NCBI RefSeq assembly: GCF_001941625.1
Contig: NZ_CP016076.1
Span: forward strand, 2,976,001 to 3,040,000
Direction: 5' to 3'
From: Actinoalloteichus fjordicus
Lineage (GTDB): Bacteria > Actinomycetota > Actinomycetes > Mycobacteriales > Pseudonocardiaceae
Length of the DNA stretch: 64,000 bases
Shown here: positions 17,672-25,359 of the stretch, in pieces
Position numbering within the stretch: the first letter of the stretch is position 1
How the letters are laid out: the number at the start of each line of letters is the position of its first letter
Made by a program: the position numbers and the translations under genes
The notes under the pieces: model-generated
Told to the model about the DNA's origin: nothing
Seen by the model: only the letters and a program-made list of their open reading frames with translations
The model's database searches: none

Positions 17672-18571
17672 ATGACCGACGACCCGGATCTCCGCTCGTT
17701 GCGGCTGCTCGTGGCGGTCGGGGAGCACGGCAGCCTGAGCCGGGCGGCCGCCGACCTCCACGTCAGTCAGCCCTCGGCGAGCAAGCGACTCTCCCTGTTG
17801 GAGCGGCAGCTCGGCCTGGTGCTGGTCGATCGCACCCGGCGCGGCTCCACACTCACCCCCGGCGGGCAGATGGTCGCCGACTGGGCGCGGCGGGTGCTCG
17901 ACGAGTTCGCGGGTCTGGTGACCGGGGCGCAGGCCTTGCGCGCCAGGCATCAGGCGACGTTGCGGGTCGCGGCGAGCATGACCGTGGCCGAGCACCTCGC
18001 CCCCGGCTGGTTCGGCGAGCTGCGGGCGGCCGCACCGGACCTCTATGCGGGGTTGCAGGTCACCAACTCGGAGACGGTGGCGGAGCTGGTGCGCTCGGGC
18101 GGGGTCGATCTGGGGTTCGTCGAGTCGCCGTCGGCCCCGGCAGGGCTGGCCGCTCGCCGGGTGGGCACCGATCGGCTGGCCGTGGTGGTCGCGCCGGGGC
18201 ATCCGTGGGCGCGGCGTCGCAGGCCCGTCGACGCCGCGCGCCTGGCGGCCACGCCGCTCGTGGTGCGCGAGATCGGCTCCGGCACGCGCGAGACACTGGA
18301 TCGTGCCCTGACCAGAGCGGGTGCGCCGCCCGCCACCGTCCTGCTCGAACTCGGCTCGACCACGGCGGTGCGCAGTTCGGTCATCGCCGGGGCAGGCCCC
18401 GCCGTGCTCAGCGTCCTCGCGGTCGCCGTGGATCTTCGCGAGGGCAGACTGGTCGAGGTCGCGGTGGCCGACGTCGACCTGCGGCGGACGCTGCGGGCGG
18501 TGTGGACGTCGGGTCGCAGGCTCGTCGGGCCGCCTGCCGAGCTGCTGGCCATCGCGCTGCGCCCGAGCTAG
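17672..18571 (+). CDS. LysR-family transcriptional regulator
   Basis: A 299-residue regulator with an N-terminal winged helix at residues about 5-65 (RLLVAVGEHGSLSRAAADLH, then SQPSASKRLSLLERQLG). The C-terminal periplasmic-binding-like domain covers about 90-295 (LRVAASMTVAEHLAP, DLGFVESP). It resembles CysL/YeiE-type regulators. I chose ATG 17672 over the GTG 6 bases before it; neither has a good Shine-Dalgarno sequence. It is divergent from the YeiH-type gene, 72 bases apart, so it probably controls that transporter and itself from the shared promoter region. The effector is unknown. Confidence 0.92.
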   Translation: MTDDPDLRSLRLLVAVGEHGSLSRAAADLHVSQPSASKRLSLLERQLGLVLVDRTRRGSTLTPGGQMVADWARRVLDEFAGLVTGAQALRARHQATLRVAASMTVAEHLAPGWFGELRAAAPDLYAGLQVTNSETVAELVRSGGVDLGFVESPSAPAGLAARRVGTDRLAVVVAPGHPWARRRRPVDAARLAATPLVVREIGSGTRETLDRALTRAGAPPATVLLELGSTTAVRSSVIAGAGPAVLSVLAVAVDLREGRLVEVAVADVDLRRTLRAVWTSGRRLVGPPAELLAIALRPS

Positions 18572-18916
18572 CCCGCGTATCCGCCGCCACCCGCTCACGG
18601 CCCCGTCCGGCTCCAGGGTCACGCGACCGAGCGTGTCTCGGGCAGCGGAGAGCGTTCGGCGAGGGCGGTGTCGACATCACACGCGGCTGGTTCGGTGCGC
18701 GTGGTGGGCGTGCCCGCTCCGGCACCGAAGTGGTCTCCGATCCGCCGGGCGCGCTGACCGGCCCTGATCCTCCGCAGCAGCGGCCCGAGCCTGCCCGGAC
18801 GGCGTGACGTGCGACCTGCGCGGCGGGATCGGCGGGGCAGTGTGAACGCGGTCCTGCGGGGCGGCGCGGACCTGCGACCTGGGACACGTTCATGCGCCGA
18901 CGAATGATCGAGAGCT
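18572..18916. other. Intergenic region before iron operon, no gene seen
   Basis: About 345 bases of GC-rich sequence downstream of the LysR gene. No convincing coding sequence, repeat or clear terminator was found. The iron-box promoter follows immediately. Confidence 0.5.
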
Positions 18917-18935
18917 TTAGGCTAGCCTGACCTAA
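18917..18935 (+). promoter_or_regulatory. IdeR/DtxR-type iron box
   Basis: TTAGGCTAGCCTGACCTAA matches the 19-base palindromic consensus of actinobacterial DtxR/IdeR/DmdR repressors (TTAGGTTAGGCTAACCTAA) at 16 of 19 positions. It lies 30 bases before the start codon of a siderophore lipoprotein gene, the expected place for Fe2+-dependent repression of the whole operon. Confidence 0.88.
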
Positions 18936-18964
18936 CTCTGGTCCGTGCTGGTGAAGGGAAAATC

Positions 18965-19984
18965 ATGGTGCCGCACTCGTCCCCCCGGAATCTACGCCGG
19001 GTGGTCGTCGGCCTCACCGCCGCTCTCCTGCTGGTGTCGGCCTGCGGCACGGCCGACGAGTCCGCCGAGTTACCGGACACCGGATTCGAGGGCGACAGCG
19101 GAGCGGGCGCCGCCTTCCCCGTGACCATCGAGCACCAGTACGGCGAGACCGAGATCACCGAGCCGCCGCAGCGCATCGTCACCCTCGGCATCAATGATCA
19201 TGACCCGTTGCTGGCGCTGGGCGTGACGCCGATGGCCGTCCATCCCTGGGTCGGATTGGACTCGGTGGGCCCGTGGGCGGCCGACGCCCTCGGCGACGCC
19301 GAGCCGGCGGTCCTGCCCGGCAACTCCGACCCGACGCCAGAGGAGGTGCTCGCTCTGGCACCCGATCTGATCCTCGCGGTGACCTACTCCATGGACGAGG
19401 CCACCTACGATGCGCTCTCCGAACTGGTGCCCACGGTCGTCCGCTCGGCAGATCACGCCGACTACGCCATCCCGTGGCAGGACCACACCGAGGTGATCGG
19501 TGATGCCGTCGGCAAGCCCGACGAGGCCGCCGCGCTGATCGAGGAGACCGAGACGCTGCTCGCCGACACCGCCACCGAACATCCGGAACTGGCGGGCCGG
19601 ACCGGCGCCGCGCTGCTGCCCAACCCCGACGGCGGCTACTGGCCGTTCACCGACCTCGACGCCCGAGGCCAGTTCATGACGGCCATGGGATTACGACTGC
19701 CCGACGAGTTGGCCGAACTCGACGACGGCGCCTTCTACATCGACCTCAGCGCCGAGCGGATGGACCTGTTGGAGTCCGATGTACTGGTGATCCTCGACCA
19801 GGGCGGCAGCGAGGAGGCCGCCCAGGACGACGCGGTCTTCCAGGCACTGGACGTCGTCGAGCGGGATGACGTCATCTGGCTGGACACCGAATACCTCGGG
19901 TTGGCCATGGCGCACAACACGGTGCTGAGCATTCCCTACACGATCGACGAACTCCTGCCCCTGATCGTCGAGAAGGTGGGTTGA
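18965..19984 (+). CDS. Siderophore-iron ABC transporter substrate-binding lipoprotein
   Basis: A 339-residue FecB/FepB-type binding protein. Residues 1-28 are a lipoprotein signal with lipobox LVSAC (Cys at about 27). The TroA-like fold follows, with EPPQRIVTLGINDHDPLLALG, PTPEEVLALAPDLIL and a long linking helix, typical of class III binding proteins. It would capture a ferric siderophore at the cell surface and pass it to the permeases downstream. The ATG at 18965 has GAAGGG upstream. The gene is the first in an iron-box-controlled operon. It contains two TTA codons (19070 and 19691), rare in such GC-rich DNA, which suggest dependence on the bldA-type leucine tRNA. Confidence 0.93.
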   Translation: MVPHSSPRNLRRVVVGLTAALLLVSACGTADESAELPDTGFEGDSGAGAAFPVTIEHQYGETEITEPPQRIVTLGINDHDPLLALGVTPMAVHPWVGLDSVGPWAADALGDAEPAVLPGNSDPTPEEVLALAPDLILAVTYSMDEATYDALSELVPTVVRSADHADYAIPWQDHTEVIGDAVGKPDEAAALIEETETLLADTATEHPELAGRTGAALLPNPDGGYWPFTDLDARGQFMTAMGLRLPDELAELDDGAFYIDLSAERMDLLESDVLVILDQGGSEEAAQDDAVFQALDVVERDDVIWLDTEYLGLAMAHNTVLSIPYTIDELLPLIVEKVG

Positions 19985-20015
19985 CCCGGCCGCAGCTCGG
20001 CAGCCGCGAACGTCC

Positions 20016-21422
20016 ATGCACGAGGGAAGACGAGATGTGGAACGAGGCGACCGGACTCGTCGCAGCGTTGTCGAGGCCTCCGGGGCCACCCGGGCGGCAG
20101 CCGTGACGACGCTGCCCCCTGGCGGATCGGTGCCCGGTCCAGTGCCGGGCACCGGCACGGTCGAACCCCGGTCCGTCGCGAATCGATCGACGGACCGGGC
20201 TGCCCTCGACAGTGGTGCGCGGACCCGCTCCGGGCCGCCTGCCGCCGACGAATCCCGGCAGGCGGGCGGCGGCACCGCCGCCGCGGGGCAGGAGCGGGGC
20301 TCCGCCGGGGACCACGTCGTCGGAGCAGGTTCAGCCTCGACCGGCCCGGCGGACGAGGACTCCACCGACCCCGCGACCGTCGATCCCGTCGGCCGCCCGT
20401 CCGTCCGGCGCACCCTCGGGCTCGGCGCGGGCCTGCTGGGACTCGGGCTGGTGCTGCTGGTCGCGGTGCTCGCCGGGCTGGCCGTCGGCGCCAAGCCCAT
20501 CCCGTTCTCCGTGGTGCTGGACGCCTTCACCCACGACGGATTCTGGACCTTCGACGCCGCCGACGGCGATCACCTCGTCGTCCGGGAGATGCGGCTGCCC
20601 AGGACGCTGCTCGGCATCCTGGCGGGCGTGGCGCTCGGTGTCGCGGGCGCCCTGATGCAGGGCGTGACCCGCAATCCGCTGGCCGACCCTGGAATCCTCG
20701 GGGTGAACGCGGGCGCCGCCTTCTTCCTGGTGACCGCGATCAGTGTTCTCGGGGTCACCACGTTGACCGGATACGTGTGGTTCGGCTTCGCGGGGGCGGC
20801 GGTGAGCGTCGTCGTGATCTACGGCATCGCGGCGATGGGTCGCGAGGGCGCGACGCCGCTCAAGCTCGCGTTGGCCGGTGCGGCCATGAACGCCGCGCTG
20901 CTGTCGTTGACCACGGCGGTGCTGATCACCGACTCCGCCGCCTTCGACCGTTTCCGCTTCTGGCAGGTCGGCGCGTTGGCGGGTCGAGGGATGGACGTGG
21001 TGGTGCAGGCGCTGCCCTTCATCCTCGCCGGGCTGCTGCTCGCGCTGGTCTGCGGCCGGGTGCTCAACGCGCTCTCGCTCGGGGAGGACCTCGCGCGGTC
21101 GCTCGGCAGACGGGTCGGCCGTGATCGACTGCTCGTCCTGATCGCCGTCGTGGTGCTCTGCGGGACGGCCACGGCCGCAGCGGGTCCGATCGGCTTCATC
21201 GGTCTCGCGGTGCCGCACGTCGCCCGGCTGATCACCGGACCCGACTACCGGTGGATCCTCGCCTACTCGGCGTTGCTCGCCCCCATCCTCCTGCTGACCG
21301 CCGACATCCTGGGGCGTGTCGTCGCGAATCCGGGTGAACTGCAGGTCGGGGTCGTCACGGCCGTGCTCGGGGCGCCCCTGTTCATCGCGTTGATCCGCCG
21401 ACGTCGACTGCTGGAGCTGTGA
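20016..21422 (+). CDS. FecCD-family siderophore ABC permease (first)
   Basis: A 468-residue protein. Residues about 130-468 are a FecCD permease with about nine or ten membrane segments. Conserved blocks are MRLPRTLLGILAGVALGVAGALMQGVTRNPLADPGILGVNAG (given here as a landmark region at about residues 193-234), GLAVPHVAR and the C-terminal GAPLFIALIRRRR. It forms the channel of a ferric-siderophore importer with the next permease. Residues 1-130 are hydrophilic and low in complexity, absent from the family. The start at ATG 20016 has a poor ribosome site; a GTG near 20102 in the same frame is an alternative. It lies 31 bases after the lipoprotein gene and overlaps the next start. Confidence 0.9.
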   Translation: MHEGRRDVERGDRTRRSVVEASGATRAAAVTTLPPGGSVPGPVPGTGTVEPRSVANRSTDRAALDSGARTRSGPPAADESRQAGGGTAAAGQERGSAGDHVVGAGSASTGPADEDSTDPATVDPVGRPSVRRTLGLGAGLLGLGLVLLVAVLAGLAVGAKPIPFSVVLDAFTHDGFWTFDAADGDHLVVREMRLPRTLLGILAGVALGVAGALMQGVTRNPLADPGILGVNAGAAFFLVTAISVLGVTTLTGYVWFGFAGAAVSVVVIYGIAAMGREGATPLKLALAGAAMNAALLSLTTAVLITDSAAFDRFRFWQVGALAGRGMDVVVQALPFILAGLLLALVCGRVLNALSLGEDLARSLGRRVGRDRLLVLIAVVVLCGTATAAAGPIGFIGLAVPHVARLITGPDYRWILAYSALLAPILLLTADILGRVVANPGELQVGVVTAVLGAPLFIALIRRRRLLEL

Positions 21423-22603
21423 TGGCGACCAACGGAACCGGCGGCATCCTCGATCGGGCGGGCTCGGAGCGAACCCCGTCCGGCGCGCCAGGAACCCGGC
21501 CCGCAGGCGGGCCGCCTCGGCGGGACCGGGGCGGCGACCGGCCAGACTCCCCTCGCCGTCCTGGCGCGACCGAGTCCGCTCGACACGCGGTGGCCCGCGC
21601 CCGTCGGGGACAGGGCCTGCGGAACACGGCGGTGACGCTGGGTCTGGCCGTCGCGGTGCCCGTCGTCCTGGTCGTGTCGTTGTCCCTCGGCGACTTCCCC
21701 GTCCCGGCCTCCGAGGTCCTCGCCTGGTTCGTCGGCGGTGCCCAGCCCACGACCGACTTCATCATCGGCGGACTGCGCCTGCCTCGGGCCCTGACCGGAC
21801 TACTGGTGGGCGTCGCGCTCGGCCTCTCGGGCGCCCTGTTCCAGAGCCTGCTGCGCAATCCGCTCGCCAGCCCGGACATCATCGGCATCACCTCGGGGGC
21901 GTCCGCCTCCGCCGTCATCTCCATCGTGGTGTTCGGGGCGAGCGGCGCGGCGGTGTCGATCGGTGCGGTCTGCGGCGCGCTGGTCACCGCGCTGGCGATC
22001 TATCTGCTGGCCTGGCGACACGGAGTCGCCGGACAGCGGCTGGTGCTGGTGGGCATCGGCGTGGCGGCGATCCTCACCGCCGTCATCTCCTACGTGATGA
22101 CCAGGTCCCGTGTCGAGACCGCCGAGGCGGCCCTCGTCTGGCTGACCGGCAGCCTCCACTCCAGGACCTGGGCCCATGCGACGCCGCTGCTGTGGTGTCT
22201 GGCCGTGCTGCTTCCCCTGGTGGTGGTGCTGTCCCGACCACTGCGTGCGCTGCAACTGGGCGACGATTCGGCAGCGGGACTGGGCGTCCGGGTGGAGCGC
22301 TCGCGGCTGGGGCTGATCACGGTCGGCGTGGCCTTGGCGGCCGTGGCCACCGCCGCCGCCGGTCCGGTGTCCTTCGTGGCGCTGGTCGCCGCGCCCATCG
22401 CCCGGCGGCTGACCGCAGGAGCGGGCCTCGCGCTGCTGCCGTCCGCCCTGACCGGCGGTCTCCTCGTCCTCACGGCCGACCTGATCGCCCTGCACCTGAT
22501 CGACGGCGTCGACTTCCCGGTGGGCGTGATCACCGGGCTGGTGGGGGCGCCGTACCTGCTGTGGCTGCTGGCCGTGTCGAATCGCGGAGGACGAAGCGGA
22601 TGA
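21422..22603 (+). CDS. FecCD-family siderophore ABC permease (second)
   Basis: A 393-residue permease of the same family as its upstream neighbour, the usual arrangement for a heterodimeric importer. Membrane segments occupy about residues 65-390. Conserved blocks include RLPRALTGLLVGVALGLSG, NPLASPDIIGITSG, GPVSFVALVAAPIARRL and the C-terminal GAPYLLWLL. Residues 1-60 are an Arg/Gly/Pro-rich cytoplasmic tail. The ATG at 21422 shares one base with the preceding TGA, and GGAG lies 5 bases before, so translation is coupled. It should act with the FecE-type ATPase at 22719. Confidence 0.92.
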   Translation: MATNGTGGILDRAGSERTPSGAPGTRPAGGPPRRDRGGDRPDSPRRPGATESARHAVARARRGQGLRNTAVTLGLAVAVPVVLVVSLSLGDFPVPASEVLAWFVGGAQPTTDFIIGGLRLPRALTGLLVGVALGLSGALFQSLLRNPLASPDIIGITSGASASAVISIVVFGASGAAVSIGAVCGALVTALAIYLLAWRHGVAGQRLVLVGIGVAAILTAVISYVMTRSRVETAEAALVWLTGSLHSRTWAHATPLLWCLAVLLPLVVVLSRPLRALQLGDDSAAGLGVRVERSRLGLITVGVALAAVATAAAGPVSFVALVAAPIARRLTAGAGLALLPSALTGGLLVLTADLIALHLIDGVDFPVGVITGLVGAPYLLWLLAVSNRGGRSG

Positions 22604-22718
22604 CGCCCGATGGAGTCGATCGCCGCCGACGCGCCCCCCGCGGATGCAGACCGCGCGGAATGAGACGCGACGGACGGCGTGGAGTGGACGTGGTGGCACA
22701 GGTGATGAGGAGCATCGG

Positions 22719-23543
22719 ATGACGGACCGACACACGCTGAGCGCGGAGAATCTGCGCCTGTCCTACGGCAGCCGCGAGGTCGTCAAGGACCTGAACGTGC
22801 AGATCCGGCCGGGAAAGGTCACCGTGATCGTCGGGGCCAACGCCTGCGGGAAATCCACGCTGCTGCGTGGGCTGGCCCGGCTGCTGGCCCCCGCCGCAGG
22901 CACGATCCACCTCGACGGCAAGGACATCAACTCCCAGTCGACCAAGGCGGTGGCTGCGGTGCTCGGCCTGCTTCCGCAGTCGCCGACCGCCCCGGAGGGC
23001 ATCCGGGTCGCCGACCTGGTGGGCCGGGGCCGCTACCCGCATCAGGGCTGGTTCCGCCAGTGGAGCACGGGCGACGACGACGCCGTGGCCGAGGCGTTAC
23101 TGGCCACCGGAACCCTGGAACTGGCCGGGCGCTCCATCGACGAGCTCTCCGGCGGCCAGCGACAGCGGGTCTGGATCGCCATGGCGCTGGCCCAGGGCAC
23201 CGACCTTCTGCTGCTCGACGAGCCGACCACCTTCCTCGACGTCAGCCATCAGATCGAGGTGCTGGACCTGCTGACGGACCTGAACCGGCGCAAGGGCAGC
23301 ACCGTGGTGCTGGTGCTCCACGACCTGAACCTGGCCTGCCGGTACGCCGACCACCTCATCGCGATGAAGCAGGGCGCCATCGTCGCCGAGGGCGCACCGA
23401 CCGACGTCGTGACCGAGGAGCTGGTGTCGGACGTGTTCGGCATGGCCTCGCGGGTGGTGCCCTGCCCCGTCTCGGCCACGCCGATGGTCGTTCCGATCGG
23501 CAGGCACCACTCGGCCACCGCCGTCGACTCCGTGTCGGGCTGA
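22719..23543 (+). CDS. FecE-type siderophore ABC transporter ATPase
   Basis: A 274-residue ATPase powering the permease pair. Walker A GANACGKST is near residues 40-48, the signature LSGGQRQRVWIAMALAQ near 143, Walker B LLLLDEPTTFLD near 165, and the switch His follows in VLVLHDLN. The length is normal for the family. The frame is open upstream, but ATG 22719 has GAGGAG 7 bases before it and gives the family's normal N-terminus (MTDRHTLSAENLRLSYG). It contains one TTA codon at 23097. It is 4 bases from the next gene, so all five iron genes are probably one transcript. Confidence 0.94.
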   Translation: MTDRHTLSAENLRLSYGSREVVKDLNVQIRPGKVTVIVGANACGKSTLLRGLARLLAPAAGTIHLDGKDINSQSTKAVAAVLGLLPQSPTAPEGIRVADLVGRGRYPHQGWFRQWSTGDDDAVAEALLATGTLELAGRSIDELSGGQRQRVWIAMALAQGTDLLLLDEPTTFLDVSHQIEVLDLLTDLNRRKGSTVVLVLHDLNLACRYADHLIAMKQGAIVAEGAPTDVVTEELVSDVFGMASRVVPCPVSATPMVVPIGRHHSATAVDSVSG

Positions 23544-23547
23544 GGCG

Positions 23548-25359
23548 ATGACGCCGGGGGGACTGCTCCGCCGTGCCGTGGGCAGGCATCGTCGTCGGGT
23601 CGCCGTCGGCGTGGCGGGCCTGAGCACGCACCAGGCCGCCGAGACCATGGTTCCGGTGGCGATCGGACTGGTCATCGACCGAGCCGTGGTCACCGGTGAC
23701 GGCGGTGTGCTGACCTGGTCCGTGGTCGCGCTCGCGGCGCTGTTCCTCACCCTGACCCTCGCCTGGCGGCTGGGAGCCCGCTCGCTGTTCGGCGCGATGC
23801 AGCAGGAGACACACCTGTTGCGTGTCGAGGTCGCTGGCCGGGCACTGGACCCGCGTGGCGCCGAGACGAGCGCCCCGGCGGGGGAGCTGCTGTCGGTGGC
23901 CACCGGCGACGCGGAACGGGCCTCGGCCGTGCTCGACATCGTGGCGCTCGTGGTGGCCGGTTCGGTGGCGATGGTGATCTCCGCGGTGGTGCTGCTGCGC
24001 ATCGACGTGCCGCTCGGCCTCGGCGTGCTGATCGGCGTCCCGATCCTGGTGGTGCTGCTGCAGTTCGCCGCGCCGCTGCTCACCCGGCGCAGCGGCGCGC
24101 AGCAGGCCGCCGTCGGCAGGCTCTCCGGGCTGGCGACGGACCTGGTCCGAGGCCTGCACGCGCTGCGCGGCCTCGGCGCCGGACACAACGCGGGCGAGCG
24201 CTACCGGCGAAGCAGCGCCGACGCCTTGTGCAGCACCCTGCGAGCCGCCACCCCGATCGGCGTGTACCGAGGCTCGACGACGGCGGCGAGCGGGCTCCTA
24301 CTCGCTGCGGTGGCAGGCTTCGCGGGCTGGTTCGCCGTCGAGGGCCGCATCGGCATCGGCGAGCTGATCACCGTGGTGGGCCTCGCGCAGTTCATCGCCG
24401 AGCCCGTGCAGCTCTTCGGCTTCTGCGGCCAGGCCTTCGCCGTCGCGAAGGCCTCGGCGGCGCGTCTGGTGGCCGTGATCGACACGCCGAATCGGGTGGA
24501 GCCGGGCGACACGCTCCTCATCGACCCGCCGGTGCTGCGGCTCTCGGGGATCGAGCACGGGTCCCTGCGCGGGCTCGACCTGCGCGTCGACCCCGGCGAG
24601 TTCGTTGGAGTGGTGACCGAGGACGCCCGTGATGCCGAGGCACTGCTGGAACTGCTCTCCGGGCGGGTCCCCGCCGGTCCGCCGACGGAGGAGACACGCA
24701 GTTCCGGAGCCGCCGTCGCGGTGGGGGCGGACGTCGTCCCGCGAGCGGACGTGGCTGCCTCGCGCCGTGACGAGCCGGGGGCGACCCCGCCGTCCTCGGA
24801 CGTTGCCCTGCTGGGCGGCGTCCCGCTGACCGCCCTACGACTGACCGAGCTGCGCAGCGCGCTGCTGGTGGAGAATCACCACGTCGACCTCTTCGAGGGC
24901 ACCCTGCGCTCCGCGGTGCTCACCGGCAGGCCGACGGCCACGGCCGAGCAGGTGGCGGCGGCGCTGCGCGCCTCGGCGGCCGACGAGGTCGTCGCCGCGC
25001 ATCCCGACGGCCTGGACCACGCCGTGGCCGATCGCGGTGCCACCCTCTCCGGCGGCCAGCGGCAGCGCATCGGGCTCACCCGCGCGCTGGTCGCCGATCC
25101 GCCGGTGCTGGTGCTGCACGACCCGACCACCGCCGTCGACGCCGTCACGGAGGAGTCGATCGCGACGGGGCTGGCCCGCCTTCGGCACGGCGCCGATGCG
25201 CCGACGTCGCGCACCACGATCGTTCTGACCAGCAGCCCGGTGCTGCTGGCCCATACCGACCGGGTCGTCGTCATCACGGACGGCCGGGTTCGGGCCGTGG
25301 GAACCCACGCCGGGCTTGCGGCGACCGATGAGCGGTACCGGAGCGGAGTCCTGCGATGA
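23548..25359 (+). CDS. Exporter-fold ABC subunit with degenerate Walker A and B
   Basis: A 603-residue half-transporter with membrane segments in residues about 15-310. The nucleotide domain is odd. Where Walker A should be (near 354) the sequence is VVTEDARDAEALL, lacking the Gly-Lys-Ser/Thr. Walker B reads VLVLHDPTTAVD, with Pro in place of the catalytic Glu. The signature LSGGQRQRIGLTRA near 500 is intact. It therefore cannot hydrolyse ATP itself but can complete the site of a partner. The next gene supplies exactly the missing halves. The pair lies in an iron-box operon, so an IrtAB-like role in siderophore uptake or a role in siderophore export is likely. Confidence 0.88.
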   Translation: MTPGGLLRRAVGRHRRRVAVGVAGLSTHQAAETMVPVAIGLVIDRAVVTGDGGVLTWSVVALAALFLTLTLAWRLGARSLFGAMQQETHLLRVEVAGRALDPRGAETSAPAGELLSVATGDAERASAVLDIVALVVAGSVAMVISAVVLLRIDVPLGLGVLIGVPILVVLLQFAAPLLTRRSGAQQAAVGRLSGLATDLVRGLHALRGLGAGHNAGERYRRSSADALCSTLRAATPIGVYRGSTTAASGLLLAAVAGFAGWFAVEGRIGIGELITVVGLAQFIAEPVQLFGFCGQAFAVAKASAARLVAVIDTPNRVEPGDTLLIDPPVLRLSGIEHGSLRGLDLRVDPGEFVGVVTEDARDAEALLELLSGRVPAGPPTEETRSSGAAVAVGADVVPRADVAASRRDEPGATPPSSDVALLGGVPLTALRLTELRSALLVENHHVDLFEGTLRSAVLTGRPTATAEQVAAALRASAADEVVAAHPDGLDHAVADRGATLSGGQRQRIGLTRALVADPPVLVLHDPTTAVDAVTEESIATGLARLRHGADAPTSRTTIVLTSSPVLLAHTDRVVVITDGRVRAVGTHAGLAATDERYRSGVLR

